This document shows, in pieces, positions 1 to 7,370 of a stretch of 10,530 nucleotides of DNA. The translations under genes were made by a program, and so were the position numbers. A model generated the notes under the pieces. That model had not been told where the DNA came from. It was given only the letters and a program-made list of their open reading frames with translations, and ran no database searches. This DNA comes from an uncultured Prevotella sp. (GTDB taxonomy: Bacteria > Bacteroidota > Bacteroidia > Bacteroidales > Bacteroidaceae): positions 1 through 10,530 of the forward strand of contig CABVDL010000092.1 in NCBI GenBank assembly GCA_902497035.1, written 5' to 3'. Each line of letters begins with the position of its first letter. Position 1 is the stretch's first letter.

Positions 1-225
1 GGCCTGGTGCCGGCCACCAGCCTCTTGGTAAGGCATTTTCCCCTTTTACTCCTAACTTCTCACTCCTAACTGCCTCGGGTCAGCCTGTTTTCAAGGGTTT
101 TGGTCAGAAAAGAATACGACTGATTACACATGGGTGACGCATTGACAAAGTCATGAGCATTCTGAATAGTTCAGCTGCAATTTCACGGCCATTGTGGGTA
201 GAAGTACAAGACAGATCGACGTCCG
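1..225. other. Gene-free left edge of the window
   Basis: No open frame with family-like sequence was found on either strand. The stretch lies downstream of the minus-strand permease gene. It contains a short inverted repeat (CTGGTG at 4-9 and CACCAG at 15-20, five-base loop) and two copies of ACTCCTAACT (48-57 and 62-71). No clear hairpin plus T-run was seen that would end the minus-strand operon, and no TAnnTTTG promoter box was recognised. The inverted repeat could belong to the end of a gene outside the window. Confidence 0.5.
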
Positions 226-1497
226 TCACCTTTCCTCCACCCAGCCGCTACAGCGCAACAGGGCCGTGACGGCGAAAGTGACGGCACAGGCCATCAGCAC
301 GAAAAGGAAGAACTGGCGGTAGCCCAAGGCCTCCTGCAAGGCGCCGGCCATGAGGCCGGGCAGCATGAGCGATAGCATCATCAGGGCCGACGACAGCGCA
401 TAATGGCTCGTGCGGAACTCACCACGGTTGTAATAGATGAGGAACAGCATGTAGGCCGTCAGGCCGAAGCCGTAGCCAAACTGCTCAAGCAGTACACAGC
501 CGTTGACCACCAACAGGCTCTCCGGCAGCACATAGCTGAGGAAAAGGTACACAGCGTCGGGCAGCGTGTAGGCCATCACCATCGGCCACATCCATCGGCG
601 TAGTCCGCCGTGGCTGGCCACAATGCCGCCGAACAGGCTGCCCAAGGCTGCCCCAATAACGCCCACCGTACCCTGCACAAAGCCCAGCTCTTGCGGCGAC
701 AGCCCCAGTCCGCCGTTATGCCCCGCATCGATGAGGAAAAGCGGAGTCATCTTCGACAGCAAGGCCTCGGGGAGACGGAAGAGGACGATGAACAACAAAG
801 CCACGACGATGCCACGCTTGGCGAAGAAAGAGCGGAACGTAGCCACGAAGCCCCGCCAAATGGCACCAGCACCGGCGTAAGGCCGCTGTGCGTCGGCCCT
901 GGCCTTAGGCAGAACATAATTGTGCCATAGCCACAGGGCGATGAACAGGCCTGTGAGGCCGTAGAACACCAGGCTCCACGAATAGCTGATGCTGCCGCGG
1001 AACACCACCTGGAGGTTGCCCGCCACCATGACGAGCAGCCCCTGGCCGAAGATGGTCGCAAGGCGGTCCGCCAGCTGGCGGATGCCCATGAACCAGGCCT
1101 GCTGGCGGTCGTTGAGAGCCAGCATGTAGAAACCGTCGGCCGCAACACAATGTGAGGCACCCGTGAAAGCCACTGTCCAAAAGAAAAACAGTGTCCCCTG
1201 CAGCCAGAACGAGGTGGGGATGGTAAAGGCAATGCCGCCAAAGGCAGCACCAAGCAGCAGTTCGGTGAGCACCACCCACCACCGCTTGGTCTTGACAAGG
1301 TCGATGAACGGACTCCAGACGGGCTTCAGTATCCAGGGCAGATACATCCACGACGTGTAGAACGTGATGGCCGTGTTGCTCAGGCCCATCTGCTTGTATA
1401 GCACCAGCGAGACCGACATCACGGCCACGAGGGGCAGACCGTCGGCGAAAGCCAGCGACGGCACCCATAGCCAGGGTAAGCGTTGTTTCTTTGTCAT
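226..1497 (-). CDS. AmpG-like MFS permease (putative muropeptide importer)
   Basis: This is a polytopic inner-membrane protein of 423 residues with about twelve hydrophobic segments, a normal length for a major facilitator. It resembles the AmpG/acetyl-CoA-transporter branch: an early segment with FADGLPLV, a WILKPVWSPFID loop at about 55-66, an AADGFYMLALND stretch at about 119-130, RQLADRL at 140-146, and RLPEALLSKMTPLFL at 241-255 opening the second half. AmpG proteins take up anhydro-muropeptides or muramyl sugars for cell-wall recycling; the exact substrate cannot be read from sequence. The ATG start is 18 bases after the stop of the SpoIID-domain gene, so the two are probably co-transcribed from the promoter near 2877-2909. 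A SpoIID partner supports a peptidoglycan substrate. I am sure of an MFS transporter and fairly sure of the AmpG-like subgroup. The symbol is withheld because substrates differ among Bacteroidota homologues, such as the MurNAc permease MurT of Tannerella. Confidence 0.85.
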   Translation of the reverse strand: MTKKQRLPWLWVPSLAFADGLPLVAVMSVSLVLYKQMGLSNTAITFYTSWMYLPWILKPVWSPFIDLVKTKRWWVVLTELLLGAAFGGIAFTIPTSFWLQGTLFFFWTVAFTGASHCVAADGFYMLALNDRQQAWFMGIRQLADRLATIFGQGLLVMVAGNLQVVFRGSISYSWSLVFYGLTGLFIALWLWHNYVLPKARADAQRPYAGAGAIWRGFVATFRSFFAKRGIVVALLFIVLFRLPEALLSKMTPLFLIDAGHNGGLGLSPQELGFVQGTVGVIGAALGSLFGGIVASHGGLRRWMWPMVMAYTLPDAVYLFLSYVLPESLLVVNGCVLLEQFGYGFGLTAYMLFLIYYNRGEFRTSHYALSSALMMLSLMLPGLMAGALQEALGYRQFFLFVLMACAVTFAVTALLRCSGWVEER

Positions 1498-1515
1498 GCG
1501 ATAGGGTATTAATGG

Positions 1516-2847
1516 TTACCACGCCGCCTCAACCGAGGCTCCCGGATAATAATGTCTGAGAATGGCATCGTAGCCGTAACCCCTGTCACCCATAACGGCG
1601 GCACCTATCTGGCAGAGTCCCACGCCATGACCCCAGCCCGCGCCCGTGAGGTGGAAGGCAGTGGGGATATCACCGTTGTCGGCCGCATATTCCTTGTCTA
1701 TGACAAAGGCCGAGCTGTAGAGGTGGCTCTCGCTCAGGGCGCGGCGTATCTCCAGCTCCTTGCCGATGGTCATCGTGCGGCGTGTTCCGACAATCTTGAG
1801 CAGGCTCAGGCGGCCGCTCGTACCACGCTCCACAGGCACGAGGTCGACAATCAGTCCGAAGTCTATGCCGGTTTTTCTCAGGATGAGCGCCGCCAGCTGC
1901 TGCTGCGTGTAGTCGACATGCCAGCGGTAGAAGTCGGTCGTCTCCTGGTCGTAGTCGTTGAGCACCTGCCGCAGGATGCGCTTGTCGCGGGTGTTGCAGA
2001 AACTCTCGGGCTCAGTGCGTATCCATTTGTCCGCATTGGCCTCGACGGTGAGGTCGGGAATGGTCTCCGCCGCCGTGTCACCAATGCCTTTCAGATAAGG
2101 CTTTGGCGTGTCGTCCCAACAGTATTGAAACTCCTCCATTGCCCCGCCGCAGCACTTCGAGAACCGAGCGTCGCATATCTCTTCGCCATAGCGGAGTATC
2201 TGCCCGCGTGTCCGGCGGATGGCCTCGGACACATTGGCACTGGTCTCCATCGTGATGCCCTGGTAACGCTGGCAGTGGTCGTCGGCACAAACGTCAAACA
2301 GCGTGTGGTCCTGCCGGTCGTACCATCTCACGAGGCGGTTCTGCATGCCTCCCATTGCAGCTGCTTCCGGAGGGACGGCCTGCCCCCTACCCCGCTTCTC
2401 CATCTGCGCCAGCAGCCACGAGCGCGAGATGACGGCATGGGCCATGAGAAGCGGCAGGTTGGACGTGGCGCTCATCTCCGAAGAGATGACGCTCTCAAGA
2501 TACTGTTCCACAGGCAGATAGTTGATGGCCAGCACCTTGCCACCGTTGGCCAACAGCCGAAGCGTGCCACGGAAAGTCTGCCGCTCCTTGCGCTCCCAAT
2601 GGAAATTGACACCTATCGTGACATCCTCGAGCGTGAACGAAGAGTCATTGGCAAGAGGTTTGAACACCAGTTCGGTGTAGGCTTTTTCCTTCCAGCGGAT
2701 AAGGCCGTTGGCAACATGGGCCGACTGTGCGCCCCATATCGGCGTCTGTCCGACCGCGTAGCGGCCGTTGAGCGTGAACCGGATTTCCTCGCCGCTGACA
2801 ATGCCGACAGACACTTGCGGCTCAGACGTGTAATGATTAACAGGCAT
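1516..2847 (-). CDS. SpoIID/LytB-domain protein (putative lytic transglycosylase or amidase enhancer)
   Basis: The protein has 443 residues from the ATG at 2847. A longer reading from a TTG at 2919 is possible but would place the promoter box inside the coding sequence, so it is rejected. The SpoIID signature is clear: LPVEQYLESVISSEMS at 111-126, where E124 sits at the glutamate considered catalytic in SpoIID, then HAVISRSW at 137-144. A paired-cysteine segment FDVCADDHCQRYQG lies at 184-197, and the C-terminal GAGWGHGVGLCQIGA block is at 402-416, followed by ILRHYYPG. SpoIID proteins cleave denuded glycan strands or stimulate amidases. The N-terminal ~80 residues look like the extra beta-rich domain usual in Bacteroidota members. 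No signal peptide or membrane segment is visible from this start, which is odd for a wall enzyme and raises the possibility of cytoplasmic action on material imported by the downstream AmpG-like permease. The family call is secure; location and substrate are inference. Confidence 0.87.
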   Translation of the reverse strand: MPVNHYTSEPQVSVGIVSGEEIRFTLNGRYAVGQTPIWGAQSAHVANGLIRWKEKAYTELVFKPLANDSSFTLEDVTIGVNFHWERKERQTFRGTLRLLANGGKVLAINYLPVEQYLESVISSEMSATSNLPLLMAHAVISRSWLLAQMEKRGRGQAVPPEAAAMGGMQNRLVRWYDRQDHTLFDVCADDHCQRYQGITMETSANVSEAIRRTRGQILRYGEEICDARFSKCCGGAMEEFQYCWDDTPKPYLKGIGDTAAETIPDLTVEANADKWIRTEPESFCNTRDKRILRQVLNDYDQETTDFYRWHVDYTQQQLAALILRKTGIDFGLIVDLVPVERGTSGRLSLLKIVGTRRTMTIGKELEIRRALSESHLYSSAFVIDKEYAADNGDIPTAFHLTGAGWGHGVGLCQIGAAVMGDRGYGYDAILRHYYPGASVEAAW

Positions 2848-2876
2848 AACGAAGCGAAAAATGATGATATTTTGTG

Positions 2877-2909
2877 CAAAGATAGTTATTTTGCCCGCTA
2901 ATTTACAAA
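2877..2909 (-). promoter_or_regulatory. Promoter of the SpoIID-permease operon
   Basis: Read on the minus strand, TTTG (2906-2909) is followed after 21 bases by TATCTTTG (2877-2884). This matches the Bacteroidota primary-sigma consensus TTTG-N19-21-TAnnTTTG. The predicted start of transcription is about 2873, leaving a leader of about 26 bases before the ATG at 2847. Confidence 0.7.
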
Positions 2910-2928
2910 GAATAATCAAAAACTTTTG

Positions 2929-2936
2929 TAATTTTG
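2929..2936 (+). promoter_or_regulatory. -7 box of the rlmN promoter
   Basis: TAATTTTG matches the Bacteroidota -7 consensus TAnnTTTG. No good TTTG lies 19-21 bases upstream; the nearest is TTTA at 2902-2905 with a 23-base spacer. The box ends only four bases before the ATG at 2941, so transcription would begin at or next to the start codon. The region just upstream overlaps the divergent SpoIID promoter. Confidence 0.6.
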
Positions 2937-2940
2937 CGGT

Positions 2941-4002
2941 ATGAACAAGAAAACGCTATTGAGCCTTACACTCGACGAATTGCAGGACGTGGCCCTGGAA
3001 TTGGGCATGCCGAAATTCACGGGCAGCCAGATGGCCAAATGGATTTACGGGCAGCGCGTCACTTCCATCGAGGAGATGACCAATCTGTCGAAAGCCAACC
3101 GTGCCAGGCTCGCCGAGGCCTACGAGATTGGGGCAATGGCTCCCATCGACGCACAACGTTCCAAGGACGGCACCGTGAAGTATCTCTTCCCCGTGCGCAC
3201 CACGCAGCCAGAAAAGGCCGGAACCAAGTTTGTCGAGACGGTCTTCATTCCCGAGGAGGGCGGCCATGCCACGCTCTGCGTCTCGTGTGAGGTGGGGTGC
3301 AAGATGAACTGCCTGTTTTGTCAGACGGGCAAGCAGGGGTTTGAGGGATACCTCACCGCAGCCGACATCCTCAACCAGATTTACAGCCTGCCCGAGGTCA
3401 ACGAGCTGACCAACATCGTCTTCATGGGCCAGGGCGAGCCGATGGACAACCTCGACAACGTGCTGCGGGCCACCGAGATACTCACCGCCCCCTACGGCTG
3501 GGCGTGGAGTCCGAAGCGCATCACCGTGAGTTCCGTGGGACTGAAGGACAAGCTGCGCCGCTTCCTCGACGAGAGCAGCTGTCAGGTGGCCATCAGCCTC
3601 CATTCCCCGCTCCACGAGCAGCGTGCCGAGCTCATGCCGGCCGAGCGGGGCATGGCCATCAAGGACGTGGTGGAGCTGCTCCGCAACTACGACTTCGCCC
3701 ACCAGCGCCGACTGACGTTCGAGTATATCGTCTTCGGCGGTGTCAACGACAGTGAGGCTCACGCCAAGGCCATCTGCCGCTTGCTCCGCGGCCTCGACTG
3801 CCACATCAACCTCATCCGTTTCCATCAGATACCCAACGTGCCGCTTCACGGCGCCAGCGAGCAGAAAATGGAAGCCTTCCGCGACTACCTCACCCAGCAT
3901 GGTTTCTACACCACCATCCGCGCCAGCCGTGGAGAGGATATCTTCGCGGCCTGCGGACTGCTCAGCACCGACCGCAAGGTGCGCGGCAATATCGTGGAAT
4001 AA
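2941..4002 (+). CDS. rlmN: RlmN: dual-specificity 23S rRNA/tRNA adenine-C2 methyltransferase
   Basis: This radical-SAM enzyme makes 2-methyladenosine at A2503 of 23S rRNA and A37 of some tRNAs. Its 353 residues are within the normal length range. The radical-SAM cluster motif CX3CX2C is C120, C124 and C127. C113 matches E. coli C118 and C338 (in AACG) matches the methyl-carrying C355. FVETVFIPE at 97-105 and the SAM-binding GQGEP at 163-167 are also present, with a normal C-terminal half (ISLHSP, FEYIVFGGVND, INLIRFHQIPN, ASRGEDIFAACG). The start at 2941 gives the usual short N-terminal helical domain and directly follows the -7 box, so the mRNA may be leaderless. An extra cysteine at C116 stands where E. 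coli has serine. The gene opens the plus-strand run that continues with the DUF4837, PdxA-family and flippase-like genes. Cfr is considered unlikely because the sequence follows RlmN throughout and sits in a housekeeping context. Confidence 0.96.
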   Translation: MNKKTLLSLTLDELQDVALELGMPKFTGSQMAKWIYGQRVTSIEEMTNLSKANRARLAEAYEIGAMAPIDAQRSKDGTVKYLFPVRTTQPEKAGTKFVETVFIPEEGGHATLCVSCEVGCKMNCLFCQTGKQGFEGYLTAADILNQIYSLPEVNELTNIVFMGQGEPMDNLDNVLRATEILTAPYGWAWSPKRITVSSVGLKDKLRRFLDESSCQVAISLHSPLHEQRAELMPAERGMAIKDVVELLRNYDFAHQRRLTFEYIVFGGVNDSEAHAKAICRLLRGLDCHINLIRFHQIPNVPLHGASEQKMEAFRDYLTQHGFYTTIRASRGEDIFAACGLLSTDRKVRGNIVE

Positions 4003-4032
4003 AGTCTCAGGCAAAGAATCAGACAGTCAGTC

Positions 4033-5067
4033 ATGAAGAAAACACACTGGACATCGACATTGCTCATCGCTTGGGTTGCGGTCTTGTGGCTTGCCTCGTG
4101 CAGCGACCGCCCGACGCTCATGCCCTCCTCCGGCGGCCGGCTGTTTGAAGTGCTGCTTGTAGGCAATGACAGCGGGGTCGTGAGAGACGTGCTGCAACAG
4201 GACATGCCGGGACTGCCGCAGAGCGAACCGCAGTTCGATGTGTCAGCAGTAGCAGCCGACAACTTCAAGAGCACACTGCGACTGTCACGGTGCATCGTCA
4301 TAGTACACGTCGATTCGAAAATCTTCACCGAACCGGCGATACGCACTGAAAAAAACGTATGGGCAGAGCCACAGACCGTGATCCGCATCAGCGCGCCGTC
4401 GGCCGCACGGCTCCGCGACAGCATCACGGCCTTTGCGCCCCGGCTGCTGCTTGCCCTCAACAAGAGCGAGATGGGCAAGTCGCTCAGCATGATACGCAGC
4501 AAACGCAACATCAAGGCCGAGCGGCTCATCCAGAAGATGTTCGGCATCACGATGTGGGTGCCGGCCGACTTCGTAGCGTCGAAGCAGGGGAACGACTTCG
4601 TGTGGCTGAGCAACAATTCGCCCACGGTGATGAAAAACATCGTAGTGTATCGTGACTGGAACCGGTTCAGGACGGCCGACGGCAAACTGAACTATTACGA
4701 CAACCCCATCAGACATTTCACCGATGCCCGCAACTACTGGCTCGGCCGCAACATCAAGGGAGAGACCGACACCATGCACATGTCAACCGTCGGAGAAAGC
4801 GTGACAACCACGTTGTTGAAGAAGCGCCCCGACACCCCCTGGCTCTACCGTGGCCTTTGGGAGATGACAGGCGACGACATGGGCGGACCTTTCGTCAGCC
4901 TTGCCATACCGCTGAAAGACAGAAGCGTAAAGGGCGACTACAACTGTGAGAATGCGGTGGTCGAGGGCTTCGTCTTCGCACCGGGCAGGAAGAAGCGCAA
5001 CGCCATGCGTGAGCTGGAGGCGCTGTTCTATACCATCAAGGAAAAGAATACATCAATTAAAAACTAA
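4033..5067 (+). CDS. DUF4837-family lipoprotein
   Basis: The protein has 344 residues and a lipoprotein signal: a basic start (MKK), a hydrophobic stretch at about 8-20, and the lipobox LASC with the acylated cysteine at C23. It should therefore be anchored in the outer or inner membrane facing the periplasm. The body matches the Bacteroidota family DUF4837, seen in MWVPADF at 174-180, GLWEM at 274-278, GGPFVS at 284-289 and EGFVFAPG at 311-318 followed by KKRNAMRELEAL. No function is known to me for this family and no catalytic motif stands out. The gene follows rlmN by 30 bases and precedes the PdxA-family gene by 11, so it is probably in the same operon. The ATG at 4033 is chosen because it gives a complete lipoprotein signal. 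The family call is fairly secure; the role is unknown. Confidence 0.8.
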   Translation: MKKTHWTSTLLIAWVAVLWLASCSDRPTLMPSSGGRLFEVLLVGNDSGVVRDVLQQDMPGLPQSEPQFDVSAVAADNFKSTLRLSRCIVIVHVDSKIFTEPAIRTEKNVWAEPQTVIRISAPSAARLRDSITAFAPRLLLALNKSEMGKSLSMIRSKRNIKAERLIQKMFGITMWVPADFVASKQGNDFVWLSNNSPTVMKNIVVYRDWNRFRTADGKLNYYDNPIRHFTDARNYWLGRNIKGETDTMHMSTVGESVTTTLLKKRPDTPWLYRGLWEMTGDDMGGPFVSLAIPLKDRSVKGDYNCENAVVEGFVFAPGRKKRNAMRELEALFYTIKEKNTSIKN

Positions 5068-5078
5068 ATAAGCAAGAT

Positions 5079-6233
5079 ATGGACAATAGGAAAATACGCG
5101 TGGCCATCACCCACGGCGACACCAACGGCATAGGCTACGAGCTGATATTCAAGGCTTTCGAAGACCCTATGATTTTCGACTTCTGCACCCCCATCATCTA
5201 CGGTTCGCCCAAGATTGCAGCCTATCACTGCAACGCATTAGGCATTGACGGCAACACGTTCAGCATCATCAACAGTGCCGACGAGGCCCAGGACGGCAAG
5301 CTCAACCTGCTGCCGTGCTTCGACGAGGAGGTGAAGGTGGAGCTTGGCGCACCGTCGCAGGATGCCAGCCGCGCCGCCATCAAGAGCATCGACCGTGCCA
5401 TTACCGACTACAAGGACAACCTCTTCGACGTACTTGTCACCAGCCCGATAGACAAGAACAACATGCATGTCGACGGGTTCGACTTCCCCTGCAATGAGCG
5501 GTTTATCGAGAGCTGTATCGGCGACGGGAAGAAAGGCCTCGACATTCTCATCAACTCCACCATGCGCATGGCCTTTGCCACGGGCGACATTGCGCTCAGG
5601 GATGTGCCGGCCGCCATCACCAAGGAGGGACTGGTGGAGAAGCTCGCCCTGCTCTATGCCACCCTGCGCCGCGACTTCCAGATAGAGAGTCCGCGCATCG
5701 CCGTGCTGGCCCTCAACCCCAACGACAGCGATGCCCATCCGGGCAAGGAGGAGCAGGAAGCCATCTGCCCGGCCATCCAGCAGCTGGCCGATGCCGGTGC
5801 CTGCGTGTTCGGTCCCTACCAGCCCGAATCATTTTTCGGAAATGGAGAGTTCACGGCTTTCGACGCCATTCTCGCCATGTACCACGACCAGGGTGCCGCA
5901 CCGCTGAAAGCCGTCGACCCGGACAACAACATCCACTACCTCGGCGGCCTGCCGCTCATCAGCACCTCCAGCGACCTCACGCCGCGCTACGACATTGCCG
6001 GGCAGGGCAAGGCCAGTGCCGACAGCTTCCGCTACGCCATCTATCAGGCCATTGACAGCTTCCGTGCCCGCAACAACTTCGACGCACCCTACGCCAACCC
6101 GCTGCCCAAGCTCTACCGGGAGAAGAAGGACGAGAGCGAGAAGGTGCGTTTCTCTATTCCGAAAAAGCACGAGGGCAGTGCCAAGGGACCCAGGACGTTC
6201 AACGGCAACAAAGACGGGAAAAAGGCCCAATAG
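5079..6233 (+). CDS. PdxA-family protein lacking most catalytic residues
   Basis: Classical PdxA oxidises 4-phosphohydroxy-L-threonine with NAD+ and a divalent metal in pyridoxal-phosphate synthesis. This 384-residue protein is collinear with the family: ITHGDTNGIGYELI at 10-23, VLVTSPI at 118-124, VLALNP at 209-214, AMYHDQG at 266-272, GGLPLISTS at 289-297 and YDIAGQGKASADSFRYAI at 304-321. Key residues are altered by my alignment to E. coli PdxA. GHTE (H136, T137) is CNER at 138-141, metal ligand H166 is D170, metal ligand H211 is N215, N283 is H286 and R292 is S295. Metal ligand H266 (H269) and K274 (K277) remain. The frame is intact and codon use matches the neighbours, so this is not simple pseudogene decay. 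The basic C-terminal tail of about 20 residues after SIPKK also looks additional. The fold call is secure. An ordinary PdxA activity is doubtful, so no symbol is given; it may be a pseudoenzyme or act on another substrate. Confidence 0.85.
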   Translation: MDNRKIRVAITHGDTNGIGYELIFKAFEDPMIFDFCTPIIYGSPKIAAYHCNALGIDGNTFSIINSADEAQDGKLNLLPCFDEEVKVELGAPSQDASRAAIKSIDRAITDYKDNLFDVLVTSPIDKNNMHVDGFDFPCNERFIESCIGDGKKGLDILINSTMRMAFATGDIALRDVPAAITKEGLVEKLALLYATLRRDFQIESPRIAVLALNPNDSDAHPGKEEQEAICPAIQQLADAGACVFGPYQPESFFGNGEFTAFDAILAMYHDQGAAPLKAVDPDNNIHYLGGLPLISTSSDLTPRYDIAGQGKASADSFRYAIYQAIDSFRARNNFDAPYANPLPKLYREKKDESEKVRFSIPKKHEGSAKGPRTFNGNKDGKKAQ

Positions 6234-6299
6234 CCTGCCGCCGTCCACCCTCTCCACGACAATGTAAGGACATCACCTCCACAGCCTATTCCCACTACC

Positions 6300-7331
6300 G
6301 TGAGCAAGAAATATCAAAATGGCTTCTTCGTTTTTGGGCTGACCGTGCTTGTCATCATGCTCACCCAGCTCGACTATGCCCAGGTATGGGCAGGGCTGAG
6401 GCATGCGGGATACTGGTTCTTTGCCGTCGTCGCCCTCTGGGCTGTACTCTACGTGCTCAACACCTGTTCCTGGTACCTTATTATAAAAGGTGTGTGCCAG
6501 CAGTCGGCCGGCGTGCCCGGCCAGCCCCGGGTCAACCCGCGCCACCCTGTCCCGGTGGCGTGGCTGTACAAGGTCACCGTATCGGGCTTCGCGCTCAACT
6601 ACGCCACACCCGGCGGCTTAATGGGCGGCGAGCCTTACCGCATCATGGCCCTGGCACCGCACATCGGCACCGAGCGCGCCACGTCGTCGGTCATCCTCTA
6701 CGTCATGACCCACATCTTCAGTCATTTCTGGTTCTGGACACTGAGCATCCTGCTGTTCATCCTCACCCACAGCGTCTCTTTTCTCTTAGGCCTGATGCTG
6801 GCCGCCATCGGTGTCTTCTGCCTGCTGGGCATCTGGTTTTTCATCACGGGCTACCGCAAGGGACTGGCCAACCGTATCATGGCCATGCTGCGCCACCTGC
6901 CACTCGTGAAGCGCTGGGCACGGCCCTTTGTGGAGCGCCACCGCGCCCAGCTCGACACCATTGACCAGCAGACGGCCGCACTCCACCGGCAGCGGCCGCT
7001 CAACTTCATCGGAGCCCTGCTGCTTGAGCTCGGCTGCCGCATCGCCTCGGCTCTCGAAATCTATTTTGTCCTGCTCGTCCTCATGCCGTCGCCCGACTAT
7101 CTTGACTGCATTCTCATCCTCGCCTTCACCTCTCTTTTCGCCAACCTGCTCTTCTTCATCCCGCTGCAGCTGGGCGGCCGCGAGGGAGGCTTCCTCATGT
7201 CGGTAGCCGGCCTGGGCATGTCGGCCAGTGCCGGCATCTTCGTGGCTCTCATCGTGCGCATCCGTGAGCTCGTATGGACAGGCATCGGCCTGCTGCTCAT
7301 CCGCATTGAACGGCGAACTCAGGAGAAATAA
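6300..7331 (+). CDS. Flippase-like membrane protein (LPG-synthase TM domain, YbhN/UPF0104 type)
   Basis: This is an integral membrane protein of 343 residues with about eight hydrophobic segments: roughly 8-24, 38-62, 92-106, 127-155, 158-183, 235-262, 268-290 and 310-336. The family mark is TPGGLMGGEPYR at 103-114, with a second conserved block FIPLQLGGREGG at 286-297. Both are typical of the transmembrane domain of lysylphosphatidylglycerol synthases and of stand-alone relatives thought to move lipids. The soluble aminoacyl-transfer domain of MprF is absent, so this is not an LPG synthase. The start is GTG at 6300; no ATG lies in frame nearby, and the N-terminus SKKYQNGFFVFG resembles other Bacteroidota members. 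The gene lies 66 bases after the PdxA-family gene with no promoter or terminator seen between, and ends 79 bases before the next promoter-led gene. Lipid transport is inference; the substrate is unknown. Confidence 0.82.
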   Translation: MSKKYQNGFFVFGLTVLVIMLTQLDYAQVWAGLRHAGYWFFAVVALWAVLYVLNTCSWYLIIKGVCQQSAGVPGQPRVNPRHPVPVAWLYKVTVSGFALNYATPGGLMGGEPYRIMALAPHIGTERATSSVILYVMTHIFSHFWFWTLSILLFILTHSVSFLLGLMLAAIGVFCLLGIWFFITGYRKGLANRIMAMLRHLPLVKRWARPFVERHRAQLDTIDQQTAALHRQRPLNFIGALLLELGCRIASALEIYFVLLVLMPSPDYLDCILILAFTSLFANLLFFIPLQLGGREGGFLMSVAGLGMSASAGIFVALIVRIRELVWTGIGLLLIRIERRTQEK

Positions 7332-7370
7332 GCGTTATTTTCATGGCCGCCCCATCTTTTTCTGCCAAAA

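Noticed and set aside
4..20. Short inverted repeat CTGGTG/CACCAG as a terminator of an upstream gene
   Set aside because: The stem is only six base pairs, the following T-rich stretch is distant and broken, and no gene end is visible before it.
48..71. Two copies of ACTCCTAACT with a 14-base period
   Set aside because: Only two copies, no associated structure or gene; most likely simple intergenic duplication.
1552..2901. Long plus-strand open frame antisense to the SpoIID gene (449 codons)
   Set aside because: It is a mirror of a gene with clear SpoIID motifs, its translation has no recognisable domain, and G/C-ending codons commonly leave the opposite frame open.
2848..2919. N-terminal extension of the SpoIID protein from a TTG start, giving a somewhat hydrophobic leader
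   Set aside because: It would place the TATCTTTG promoter box within the coding sequence, the start codon is rare, and the family-like sequence begins after the ATG at 2847.
2956..4014. Minus-strand open frame opposite rlmN (352 codons)
   Set aside because: RlmN is unambiguous on the plus strand; the antisense product is a Val/Leu/Glu/His-rich shadow without family motifs.
6262..6267. ATG directly followed by TAA upstream of the flippase-like gene, as a minimal start-stop element
   Set aside because: A six-base match is expected by chance and nothing around it (spacing, structure) supports a regulatory role.
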